From assembly GCA_024654445.1 (NCBI GenBank), contig JANLHP010000017.1:97009-144523 (forward strand): DNA of 47,515 nucleotides, given 5' to 3'. Each line of letters begins with the position of its first letter. The first letter of the stretch is position 1. A program made the translations under genes and the position numbers. This DNA is from Candidatus Curtissbacteria bacterium (GTDB lineage: Bacteria; Patescibacteriota; Microgenomatia; Curtissbacterales; GWA2-41-24). The notes under the pieces are model-generated. The model had not been told where the DNA came from, made no database searches, and was given only the letters and a program-made list of their open reading frames with translations. Positions 8,290 to 16,197 of the stretch are shown in pieces.

Positions 8290-8310
8290 TATTCCTCTTT
8301 TCTTAAAAGG

Positions 8311-8347
8311 TCAATTTTGAACTAGCAAAAGCCAGATTCAAAATTGA
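8311..8347 (-). terminator. Likely alaS terminator hairpin
   Basis: TCAATTTTGAA pairs with TTCAAAATTGA (11 bp, 15-nt loop) just after the alaS stop codon. On the minus strand it is followed by CCTTTT, a weak T-run. Confidence 0.6.
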
Positions 8348-8349
8348 TT

Positions 8350-10125
8350 TTAGTTATTATCAGATATTGTAGCATAGATTCTTCTGACTCCAGAACCCGT
8401 GGATTCTTCTTTTATTATTTTAAAATATTTGAGCTTTCCCGTGCTTTCCGCGTGGGGTCCTCCGCAAAATTCCTTAGAGTATGCTTCTTCTACTTTGTCG
8501 GAATTGCCCATGTAATATATATTTACCAAATCGCCGTACTTTTCATCAAATAAGCCGATTGCACCAAGTTCATCAGCAGCTGCTTTGGGCATAACTTCTT
8601 TGTGGACAGTCAGGTTTTGCTGGATTTTATCGTTGACGATTGTCTCGACTTCTTTTATTTGTTCGTCGGTCATTTTTGCGTCGTGAGTAAAATCGAACCT
8701 TAATCTTTCGTCTGTTATATGCGAACCGGTTTGATGAGCATGCGTGCCCAAAACATCTCGGAGTGCTTGATGGAGAAGGTGGGTTGCGGTATGAAGTTTG
8801 GCGGCTTGGTCGGATTGTGTTGTAAGGCCTCCTTTAGTTTTTTCTCCGGCTTTTCTTGAAAGTTCCTGGTGAGATTTGAGCTCTTTTTCAAAACCGGGCA
8901 CATCGACTTCTTTTTCAGCGTCGGCTGCAAGTTCCATTGTAAGTTCGATTGGAAAGCCGAAGTTTTGGTAAAGGTCGAAAGCAACTTTGCCAGAGATGTC
9001 GCCTTGGATTTTTTCAAATTCTCTTATACCGCTTTCTAGCGCTTTTTTGAATTTTTGCTCTTCTTTTTGAAGTTCCCCTACTATCGACTCCTGGAATTCT
9101 TGAAGTTTGGGGTAAAAATCGCCGTAAATGTCAATTGTGGTTTTAACGAGTCTTCCCAAAAAATCTTCTTTTATTTTAAGAAGTGAAGCGTGACGAATTG
9201 CGCGTCTTATAAGTCTTCGTGGTATGTATCCCCTATCAACATTACTTGGCGTTACTCCGTCTGAGATTAGGAAAATTGCCGAGCGCATATGATCAGCGAC
9301 GATGCGGGCTGATTTAGGATTAAATGCTTCTGATAACTCCTCTATTTGCTTCATTAAAGGAAGAAATACGTCCGTTTCAAAAACGGAAGGAGCTTTATTT
9401 AGGATGGCAAGAATTCGTTCGAGGCCCATACCGGTATCGACGTTTCTTTGGGCAAGTGGTTTGTAGGTTCCGTCTGCTTGCTTATCGTATTCCATGAAAA
9501 CATCGTTCCAGATTTCGACAAACCGTTCTCCGTCGCGGTCGGGGTCTTGGCCGTTTAAAGGACCGCCGACTACGTCGTAAAACATTTCGGTATCCGGACC
9601 ACATGGGCCCGTTGGACCAACTGGTCCCCACCAATTATTTTTCTTAGGGAATTTAAAGATATGACCTTCACTCATGCCGAGACTGATCCAAATGTCATAA
9701 GATTCTTGGTCAAACGGAGCATCTTCATCGCCGGCAAAGACAGAGACGTAGATTCTTTTGGCGTCGAGTTTTAGATGATTAATTAAAAAATCGTAGGACC
9801 AGGAAATTGCTTCTTCCTTCCAGTAATCACCAAGTGACCAGTTGCCAAGCATCTCGAAAAATGTGTTGTGGGTTGTGTCCCCTACTTCATCTATGTCATC
9901 TGTGCGCAGACATTTTTGGACGTTAACCAATCGTTTTCCTCCCGGGTGAGGTTGGCCTAATAAATAAGGAATGAGCGGATGCATTCCGGCTGTAGTGAAC
10001 ATAACACGCTGAGTACCAGCAAGCTCCACGTCTTCTTTTGGAACGAGTGATGCTGACGGGATTATTGTGTGCCCTTTTTCTTCAAAAAACTTAAGGAAAT
10101 TTTGTCTTAGTTCTGCTGATTTCAT
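8350..10125 (-). CDS. alaS: Alanine-tRNA ligase, short form
   Basis: AlaRS charges tRNA-Ala. The N-terminal catalytic core is complete: the start reads SAELRQNFLKFFEEKGH, then QKCLRTDDIDEVG, FFEMLGNWSLGDY and VDTGMGLERI. The editing domain has the zinc motif HTATH and the later pair in EFCGGPHAESTG. The protein ends at TGSGVRRIYA, so the C-terminal DHHA1/C-Ala part found in the usual 850-880-residue enzymes is absent. Short AlaRS forms are known from CPR bacteria. A TATAAT box (10133-10138) ends 7 nt before the ATG, with no Shine-Dalgarno. Confidence 0.97.
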   Translation of the reverse strand: MKSAELRQNFLKFFEEKGHTIIPSASLVPKEDVELAGTQRVMFTTAGMHPLIPYLLGQPHPGGKRLVNVQKCLRTDDIDEVGDTTHNTFFEMLGNWSLGDYWKEEAISWSYDFLINHLKLDAKRIYVSVFAGDEDAPFDQESYDIWISLGMSEGHIFKFPKKNNWWGPVGPTGPCGPDTEMFYDVVGGPLNGQDPDRDGERFVEIWNDVFMEYDKQADGTYKPLAQRNVDTGMGLERILAILNKAPSVFETDVFLPLMKQIEELSEAFNPKSARIVADHMRSAIFLISDGVTPSNVDRGYIPRRLIRRAIRHASLLKIKEDFLGRLVKTTIDIYGDFYPKLQEFQESIVGELQKEEQKFKKALESGIREFEKIQGDISGKVAFDLYQNFGFPIELTMELAADAEKEVDVPGFEKELKSHQELSRKAGEKTKGGLTTQSDQAAKLHTATHLLHQALRDVLGTHAHQTGSHITDERLRFDFTHDAKMTDEQIKEVETIVNDKIQQNLTVHKEVMPKAAADELGAIGLFDEKYGDLVNIYYMGNSDKVEEAYSKEFCGGPHAESTGKLKYFKIIKEESTGSGVRRIYATISDNN

Positions 10126-10132
10126 CAGTCTA

Positions 10133-10138
10133 ATTATA
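10133..10138 (-). promoter_or_regulatory. -10 box of alaS
   Basis: Perfect TATAAT on the minus strand, 7 nt before the alaS ATG. This implies a leaderless or nearly leaderless mRNA. Confidence 0.6.
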
Positions 10139-10177
10139 TATCAGACGATCCTCATAGCCGAGAAATTATATAGAGAA

Positions 10178-10613
10178 ATGACAAGAGAGAGACCGTCAGA
10201 TTTAGATGTTCAGCGAGTTGCAAGACGTAATTGGTCAAATCATTGCCCTGGGGTTGATGGCATTATAAACGATCACATAAATCAGCATGGTGGAAATTTG
10301 CGTAGCGGGGAATTTGGCTTACCTTCGAGGTCATACACGTGGTACGAAGGGAAAGTTGGGCATTCTGTGAGAATGCTTTTAGACATGGCAGATAAACCCC
10401 CGGTTAAAAGTTTGGGGAGCCGTCTGGCAGGATGACGAGAATAATTTAGTCAGATACTTATCAGAAGCTGAAGACCGAGTCCTGGAAACACCAGTAACTG
10501 CTGATACTTTTAGAGGTACTTTTGATCAAATACTAGCGCAGATCGAAGATCAATCCCATGGAATTTTAGAACATGGAAAGCAGGTACCACTTACTCCGAG
10601 ACCTTCTCGATGA
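10178..10613 (+). pseudogene. Hypothetical ORF broken by a +1 frameshift at a C5 run
   Basis: From ATG 10178 the first frame runs 85 codons to TGA at 10433-10435. The +1 frame is open from about 10398 to TGA 10611-10613 and continues as protein-like sequence (LKVWGAVWQDDENNLVRYLSEAEDRVLE). The frames meet at CCCCC (10397-10401). One C fewer would join them into one protein of about 144 residues. It may be a sequencing or assembly error in a homopolymer, a recent mutation, or a slippery site. No domain is recognisable. It diverges from alaS and has its own TTATAT box 6 nt before the ATG. Confidence 0.6.
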
Positions 10614-10632
10614 TTAAAAAGTCTGGGAAGAG

Positions 10633-10974
10633 TTAGGATTCGTGGGCATGTTGAGGAGAGCGGTGGAAAAAGCGGCGGCCTTTTTTCTGGAGGTTTTCGA
10701 TGTGGGCAGGTGTAATTTCCCTGAGTTCTTCTATTTGATCTTCAACTTCCTCAGATACCTGTGAAAGCTGAGACTCTATTTTTTCTGTTGTCTGCTCTAT
10801 TGCTTCTTGAGCTTGGTCGGCGTTTTCCTGGATTTGTTCTAGGATTTTCTTTCCTTCTTCCAAAAGCTGATCGCGTATTTTTTTACCATTTTCGTTTGTA
10901 AACAAATAAGTTAGGGCCGCACCAATGGCTACCCCAAGTATCAAATTGGAAGGGTTACTGTTGCTGTTGCTCAT
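10633..10974 (-). CDS. YtxH-like membrane-anchored coiled-coil protein
   Basis: The 113 residues begin with a short membrane helix (NLILGVAIGAALTYLFTNENGKKIRDQL), which matches the YtxH-type start. A long amphipathic helix rich in Glu and Gln follows (about 30-95), and the tail is basic and His-rich. YtxH-like proteins are small envelope proteins often induced by stress; their mechanism is unclear. The gene overlaps the upstream DUF948-like gene by 20 nt, and the two are often neighbours, so a joint envelope role is likely. Confidence 0.8.
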   Translation of the reverse strand: MSNSNSNPSNLILGVAIGAALTYLFTNENGKKIRDQLLEEGKKILEQIQENADQAQEAIEQTTEKIESQLSQVSEEVEDQIEELREITPAHIENLQKKGRRFFHRSPQHAHES

Positions 10975-11245
10975 TCTTTTTTGATGGTGATTTTTTTCCT
11001 TTTGGTTTATTTAAGATGTGGGCAATGCCAGCACCTGCAGTTAGTGCAGTAAAAAAGTTGCCTGCAGAATCTATCGGTTTTTTAACTTGCGAAACAAGAT
11101 CGTCGGCGTCGTCGAAAAGTCTGTTCATGCGCCAGAGAGTTTTTCTCATGTCTTTCAGCACGAAAAATACTTGGAATCCAAGAGCTGCAAGAAAAACGGC
11201 AAGAACAACTATCACAGTTAGGAGAATTGTTTGAGTTATGTCCAT
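10955..11245 (-). CDS. DUF948-like membrane protein, 96 aa
   Basis: One N-terminal membrane helix (about 7-29, ILLTVIVVLAVFLAALGFQVFFVL) is followed by a helix with polar heptads (MRKTLWRMNRLFDDADDLVSQVKKPID) and a second weakly hydrophobic Gly/Ala stretch. The tail is Lys/Gln-rich. This resembles the small DUF948 proteins found beside YtxH genes, which is also its context here (20-nt overlap with the YtxH-like gene). The function is unknown. Confidence 0.7.
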   Translation of the reverse strand: MDITQTILLTVIVVLAVFLAALGFQVFFVLKDMRKTLWRMNRLFDDADDLVSQVKKPIDSAGNFFTALTAGAGIAHILNKPKGKKSPSKKNEQQQQ

Positions 11246-11304
11246 ATAGGCAGATTTGTTCTAAAGGTATACTTTAAATCGGTTTCCTTTGTCAATCAGC
11301 GCAT

Positions 11305-11931
11305 TTATCTGGCCAAGCGGACAATCCTTGTAACTTTAGCCTTTGGGGAGAGGCGGCGAGAGGCGACAATTTCTATTGTGTTTCTCCCCTCTTCAAGCTT
11401 AATTTGGGTTGAGAATTTGCCTTCTGGATCCACGGGGATTATTTCGCCTTCAATAGAGACTGTTGCTTCTGTTTGGGTTTTGCCCGCAACCTCAATAACC
11501 GATGCAGTGGTTGTTATGTCGTCTTGAGGAGATGTTATTTCAAGCTTTGGTGTCGAAAGAAAGGAAGTGTACTGTATAAGGAGATAGGCAATAAAAGCGA
11601 TGGCCAACATCGCAAAAAGTCCTGGCAAGATTTTTTCGGGTGTAAACATAAATCTTTTTCTTTTGGTGGGAAGAATTTTTTTGGTCGGGTATTTTTTTTC
11701 GTCATATTCGGCACGATAAAGAGCCAGTAAATGCTTGTCGTCGAGCCCAAGCATGTCGGCGTAGCTTCTAATAAATCCCCTAACGTATGCCGGCTCCGGT
11801 AGGGATTCCCATCTTCCTTCTTCCAGTGCTTCTATAAATTCCTTTTTAAGTAGTAGCTTTGATGCTATTTCTTCTTGTGATAGACGTTTTTGCTCGCGGG
11901 TTGTTCTTAAAAGTTCGCCTAACGTTCTCAT
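11305..11931 (-). CDS. RodZ-like protein: HTH domain, membrane helix, Ig-like ectodomain
   Basis: Residues 1-75 form a Cro/C1-type helix-turn-helix of the RodZ kind (LGELLRTTREQKRLSQEEIASKLLL, then YVRGFIRSYADMLGLD). A basic linker, a membrane helix (about 101-122) and an Ig-like beta domain follow (LEITSPQDDITTTASVIEVAGKT). RodZ couples the MreB cytoskeleton to the wall machinery. No mreB gene is in the window, so the partner is not shown. The gene starts 7 nt downstream of the ftsK stop and is probably co-transcribed with ftsK. Confidence 0.85.
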   Translation of the reverse strand: MRTLGELLRTTREQKRLSQEEIASKLLLKKEFIEALEEGRWESLPEPAYVRGFIRSYADMLGLDDKHLLALYRAEYDEKKYPTKKILPTKRKRFMFTPEKILPGLFAMLAIAFIAYLLIQYTSFLSTPKLEITSPQDDITTTASVIEVAGKTQTEATVSIEGEIIPVDPEGKFSTQIKLEEGRNTIEIVASRRLSPKAKVTRIVRLAR

Positions 11932-11938
11932 TTCAAAA

Positions 11939-14035
11939 TTACGATTCCTGCGGAGGTTCTTGTTGTGATTGGAGATATTCTTCTGCGTTTTTAACTAAAA
12001 CGTCGCGCGGCTTGGAGCCTTCTCCGGGTCCAATTATACCCGCTGATTCGAGTTCATCAATTAATCTTGCCGCTCTTGCATAACCCACTCGAAGTCTTCT
12101 TTGCAGCAGAGACGCGGATGCGCGGTCGTACTGGCAAACGGTTCTGACTGCTTCTTCGAATAGTTCATCCTGTTCGCCTGTGTCTCTGGCACCACCCCTT
12201 TGGCCGATTGGCATTTGGGTAACTTCTTCAGTGTACTCTGGAGCAAAGCCGGAACTCTTTAGGAAATCGATTAAATTTCTTATTTCGCTGTCTGAAACGT
12301 AAACGCCTTGAATTCTCTGCGGCTTGGAAGCGTCTGGAGGAACGTACAACATGTCACCTTTGCCTAAAAGTTTTTCGGCTCCTGGCTGGTCGATAACAAC
12401 GCGCGAGTCGATCATCGAAGAAACGTTGAATGCGATTCTTGCTGGAATGTTTGCTTTGATAAGCCCTGTTATGACGTCGACGGAAGGTCTTTGGGTGGCG
12501 ACGACAAGATGAATTCCTGTTGCTCTTGCCATCGCGGCCAATCTGACGATCGCGTCTTCGACCTCGACAGGGGCAAATTCCATCAGGTTGTGAAGCTCAT
12601 CTATTATGATCACTATATAAGGAAGGGCTTGAAAGCCTGACAGTTCGTTGTACCCTGCGATATTTCTTACTTGAGCTTCGCGGAATAACTTGTAGCGTCT
12701 GTCCATTTCTTGCATGGCCCATTTAAGGGCAGAGAGAATTTTGTCCGGTTCGACAATTACTGGGGTCAGAAGGTGCGGGATATCGTTGTATTCCGAAAGC
12801 TCGACTCGTTTAGGATCAACAAGAATTAATTTTACTTCCTGCGGGCTTGCACGAAATAGAATCGTTGCAATCAGAGCGTTCATAAGAACAGATTTACCGG
12901 ATCCAGTTGTTCCTGCAATTAAAAGATGGGGCATTTTAGCAATGTCTGCAACTTGTGGGTTGCCGGAAACATCCAGACCCAAACCTATTGCAGTTTTGGA
13001 TCTGTTGCTTCTCATCTCGTCGGAAGACAGAACAGCTTTTAGGGAAACAACTTCGGGTGAAATGTTTGGTATTTCGATACCGACTAATGATTTTCCGGGA
13101 ATTGGTGCTTCTATTCGTACGTTTCCGGTTGACGTTGCAAGCGCGAGCGCGAGGTCGTTTTGTAAAGTTAAAATTTTGGAAAGCTTCGTTCCCATCGGGA
13201 TTTTCATTGCGTATTGAGTAATGGTCGGGCCCAAATTAACTTCGGTTACTTCTGCGGAAATCCCAAAACTTTCGAGGGTTTTTTCGATAGTTTGGGCATT
13301 TTGTTTAAGATTGCCGCGGTTGGCAGAAGATTCTTTTGGTGTTGAAAGCAGGGAAAGAGGAGGATATTGCCAGATTCTCGTTTCTCCGGGAGAATTAACG
13401 ACGATACTTTCCGTTAAGCCCATTTGGACGTCGTCTCTTTTTGGAACGCCTCTTGGTCTATAAGAGTCGTCAGGGCCTCGTGTCACAAAACCACCTTTTG
13501 ATCTAAAGACGGTCGATTTTATTGCCTTTAGGACATTTCGGATTTTGCTAAAAATCGCAACGATCGTTGCGATTGCCTTATCGACGCTGGTGTTAAAAGT
13601 AATAATAAGTGAAATTAAAGTTGCAAATAAAAGAACAAAAAACGCGCCTGGCGCAGTGATAAGTGATTTAAAAACTACCCAGATAGAAGTTCCGGCGACA
13701 CCGGCTGATTCTTCGGAAGCGATGGCAACTAATCCAAGAAGGGAAAGAAAAACTCCGCTTAAACCTAAAAGTACGTTTAGTTTCGCGAAGCGGCCACCAA
13801 TTGCAAGGAGCGGAAGACTGAATACGGTAAGAAGGACAGGAATTAGAACGATACCAACACCAAATATTCTGTAAAGTGAATTTTTGACATCGAGTAGAGT
13901 TCCTGCGCTTGTAAAAAAAGAGATAAAGATTAAGACAGAAGAAGCAAGAAGCGAAAATCCAATTATGTTTGTGATCGTTTTCTTTTCTAGAGCCAAGGGC
14001 GGCTGTTTGGATCTTCTTCTGTATCTTCTTGGCAT
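11939..14035 (-). CDS. ftsK: DNA translocase FtsK/SpoIIIE
   Basis: FtsK pumps DNA through the closing septum. The 698 residues carry four or five N-terminal membrane helices (about 21-150) and a short linker. The motor follows, with Walker A GTTGSGKS (375-382), Walker B IIIIDELHNLM and the ATQRP motif. The C-terminal winged-helix gamma domain (DELFEEAVRTVCQYDRASASLLQRRLRVGYARAARLIDELE) reads KOPS-like sequences in the family. A TATAAT box (14044-14049) ends 8 nt before the ATG, with no Shine-Dalgarno. It heads a run with the RodZ-like gene. Confidence 0.97.
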   Translation of the reverse strand: MPRRYRRRSKQPPLALEKKTITNIIGFSLLASSVLIFISFFTSAGTLLDVKNSLYRIFGVGIVLIPVLLTVFSLPLLAIGGRFAKLNVLLGLSGVFLSLLGLVAIASEESAGVAGTSIWVVFKSLITAPGAFFVLLFATLISLIITFNTSVDKAIATIVAIFSKIRNVLKAIKSTVFRSKGGFVTRGPDDSYRPRGVPKRDDVQMGLTESIVVNSPGETRIWQYPPLSLLSTPKESSANRGNLKQNAQTIEKTLESFGISAEVTEVNLGPTITQYAMKIPMGTKLSKILTLQNDLALALATSTGNVRIEAPIPGKSLVGIEIPNISPEVVSLKAVLSSDEMRSNRSKTAIGLGLDVSGNPQVADIAKMPHLLIAGTTGSGKSVLMNALIATILFRASPQEVKLILVDPKRVELSEYNDIPHLLTPVIVEPDKILSALKWAMQEMDRRYKLFREAQVRNIAGYNELSGFQALPYIVIIIDELHNLMEFAPVEVEDAIVRLAAMARATGIHLVVATQRPSVDVITGLIKANIPARIAFNVSSMIDSRVVIDQPGAEKLLGKGDMLYVPPDASKPQRIQGVYVSDSEIRNLIDFLKSSGFAPEYTEEVTQMPIGQRGGARDTGEQDELFEEAVRTVCQYDRASASLLQRRLRVGYARAARLIDELESAGIIGPGEGSKPRDVLVKNAEEYLQSQQEPPQES

Positions 14036-14043
14036 TATCTTCT

Positions 14044-14049
14044 ATTATA
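14044..14049 (-). promoter_or_regulatory. -10 box of ftsK
   Basis: Perfect TATAAT, 8 nt before the ftsK ATG on the minus strand. Confidence 0.6.
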
Positions 14050-14076
14050 CTTAAATTTTGATGGCTTGTCTACTAT

Positions 14077-14123
14077 AGGATACACTTCGTGTATCCTGTG
14101 GTGCTCGTTCTGCAATGCAGAAC
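14077..14123. repeat. Two adjacent hairpins between the Lon-like gene and ftsK
   Basis: AGGATACAC-TTC-GTGTATCCT (14077-14097, 9-bp stem) is followed by the palindrome GTTCTGCAATGCAGAAC (14107-14123). A TTCTGCA/TGCAGAA core also sits in the dnaJ 3' element (27488-27526), so the two may share a repeat module. No T-run follows on either strand. Confidence 0.6.
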
Positions 14124-14139
14124 TGCGCGCGTAAGGTCT

Positions 14140-15183
14140 TTAGTAGGTCGGCAAGTACTCTTTAACATTTTCTTGGGTCAGTTGAACTGAGGTGGTTTTC
14201 CCTTCCAGTTTCGACTTTGCGACTTTTCTGCAGATACCATTTATTGTTCGATCTAGTGTTCTCATACCAGCATCGTAACCAAGGGGTCTTACGATATGCG
14301 ACCAAACTCCTTCATCAAAAACAATTTCGGTATTTTTAAGACCGGACGCTTGGATTGCTCTTGGAAGTAAGTAGTTTTTGCCGATTATTATTTTTTGTTC
14401 ATCTGTGTACGACGGCATTTCGACTACTTCAAGTCTATCCAAAACTGCAGTTGCAATACCGGCTGTGTTATTTGCAGTTGTTATAAAAAATACTTGTGAA
14501 AGATCGACTGGGTGGTCGATGTAGTGGTCGAGAAAATTACTGTTTTGCTCTGGGTCGAGAAGTTCTACTAAAACTCCCATAATATCTGCTTTTGCTTCGT
14601 CGGTTACCCTGTCGATTTCGTCAAGCAGAATGACAGGATTTTTAGAGTTTACTCTTCTTAAAACTTTAACTATTTGTCCGGGTTCGGCATCTGGATGCGA
14701 GCGTGCTCTTCCTCGTAGTTGAAGTGCGTCGCCCATACCACCCATCGGGATTCTGCCTATTTGTCTTCCTAAGGCACTGGCAATTGAATATGCCATGGTT
14801 GTTTTACCCGTACCAACTAAACCGAGAAGAAGTAGGGCCGGAGCCTTTGTTGATGTTGCGCCTTCTTTTGACTTGAGATTTTCAATCGAAATGAATTCCA
14901 AGAGGCGCTCTTTTATATTCTCTAGGCCGTAATGGTTTTGATCCAAAACACGTTTTGCATTTTCTAAAGAAAGATTATCTGGAGTGGCGTTCGTCCAAGG
15001 AAGAGAGACTATCCAGTCTAAATATCTTGCCGCAGAATCGTATTCCTGGGAATAACTTTCTGCGCTTGCAAGCCTTGTTAGCCTGTCTATAAGCGCTCGC
15101 GCTTTTATTTTGAGATCTTGGGGGACGTTACTTTTTGAAAGTTTGTCCTCAAGAAGTTTAATATCGTCGTACTGGGCAGGCAT
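14140..15183 (-). CDS. Lon-like AAA+ ATPase without the protease domain
   Basis: The 347 residues align in my reading with the central part of Lon: YLDWIVSLPW, HYGLENIKERLLEF, Walker A GLVGTGKT (121-128), Walker B VILLDE (184-189), LLDPEQN, an arginine finger in LDRLEV (Arg250) and the sensor-2-like GMRTLDR. The large N-terminal substrate domain of Lon is missing, and so is the whole C-terminal Ser-Lys protease domain. The protein ends naturally at the lid region. It may be an unfoldase or chaperone acting alone or with a separate peptidase. A GATAAT box lies 6 nt before the ATG. Confidence 0.9.
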   Translation of the reverse strand: MPAQYDDIKLLEDKLSKSNVPQDLKIKARALIDRLTRLASAESYSQEYDSAARYLDWIVSLPWTNATPDNLSLENAKRVLDQNHYGLENIKERLLEFISIENLKSKEGATSTKAPALLLLGLVGTGKTTMAYSIASALGRQIGRIPMGGMGDALQLRGRARSHPDAEPGQIVKVLRRVNSKNPVILLDEIDRVTDEAKADIMGVLVELLDPEQNSNFLDHYIDHPVDLSQVFFITTANNTAGIATAVLDRLEVVEMPSYTDEQKIIIGKNYLLPRAIQASGLKNTEIVFDEGVWSHIVRPLGYDAGMRTLDRTINGICRKVAKSKLEGKTTSVQLTQENVKEYLPTY

Positions 15184-15222
15184 AGTTACATTATCTTAGT
15201 AATCGAGGATAGATTCCAGTCA

Positions 15223-16194
15223 CTAGAGAGTTTCCAAAGATCCGGATAGTCTATTTTGGGAAATTATTATCCTTGCTTCTTTAATTTTTGAAATAAATGG
15301 TTTTATTTTAGACGCGCTACTTGTCACGAGCTCGATGCTGTCACTGTTTGAATCTTTGCTATTTGAAATAAGAATCGCGGTCGAAATAGGTTCAAATTCA
15401 CCCTCCAGGAAACCCTTTGAACTTTCTCCCTCTTTGTACATTTTTGTTATCTCTTTTGCTGTGTCTAGGGACGATGTTAAAAAGGTAAGGTCTTCTGCTT
15501 CAAAAAGCACCAGGGTAGCTTCTTTGTTGTCACCAGGTAACTTGAGGAGGTGATAGTTTACTTCATTGTCTGATTCTGTCTTGTACAACTCTTGTTGTTC
15601 TGTTTCTGAGACTATACCTGCGAGGGTCGAAAAGTCTATCGATGTTTGTGATTTTTGGGCAATTACAAAATTTCTGTTTTCGCCGAAGGCTATGAAAAAC
15701 TGACCACTTTCGCTTTTAAAATTGGCATTCAGCCAATCTTCAAGATTTTGTTGGAGTTTAAAATTTTTAGAAACGATACCGTTAAAATTTTCCGCAAAAA
15801 TTGCGATGTTTGTGTTTTGTGGAATTTTTACATTTTTAGGAGGGATGAAGTGCTTACCTTTGAATTGTTGGTTTTCTGTTGAAAAGCTAAGACGGTTATT
15901 TAGGAAACTTAAGTTAATTGTAAGAGGTGAAGTGAAAGCAAGTTTGGTAGAGGTTGCGCTGTCGAGTTCAAACTGGATACCGTCTGTTGTGTTTGCTGGG
16001 AGGTTAAGCTTTTCTAGAAGTTTTTGAGCTTCGTCCTTGTCTTGATTTTTGATATCAAAGGCAAGAGAAAATTTATTTTTTTCAGAATTTAAGTAAGCCT
16101 TACTTGTTGTTTTGGGTTTAACAAGAAATAATGATAGGATGACAATACCTGTTACAAGAAGGATGCCCAAAACTAATTTTGGGTATTTTTTCAT
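15223..16194 (-). CDS. Membrane-anchored extracytoplasmic protein, 323 aa, unknown
   Basis: I do not recognise a family. An N-terminal KKYPK followed by a hydrophobic helix (about 7-26) gives a signal anchor, and the remaining 295 residues should lie outside. The body is mixed alpha/beta with many Asn, Ser and Lys, and contains repeated pieces of the type LSFLNNRLSFST and LVLFEAEDLTFLTSSLDTAKE. The latter recalls DUF3352-type lipoprotein-like folds, but weakly. It starts 3 nt after the pnp stop, so it is probably on the pnp transcript. Confidence 0.65.
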   Translation of the reverse strand: MKKYPKLVLGILLVTGIVILSLFLVKPKTTSKAYLNSEKNKFSLAFDIKNQDKDEAQKLLEKLNLPANTTDGIQFELDSATSTKLAFTSPLTINLSFLNNRLSFSTENQQFKGKHFIPPKNVKIPQNTNIAIFAENFNGIVSKNFKLQQNLEDWLNANFKSESGQFFIAFGENRNFVIAQKSQTSIDFSTLAGIVSETEQQELYKTESDNEVNYHLLKLPGDNKEATLVLFEAEDLTFLTSSLDTAKEITKMYKEGESSKGFLEGEFEPISTAILISNSKDSNSDSIELVTSSASKIKPFISKIKEARIIISQNRLSGSLETL

Positions 16195-16197
16195 TTT

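Noticed and set aside
12714-13217. 167-codon open frame on the plus strand across ftsK
   Set aside because: It lies wholly antisense to conserved FtsK motifs and is a codon-bias shadow.
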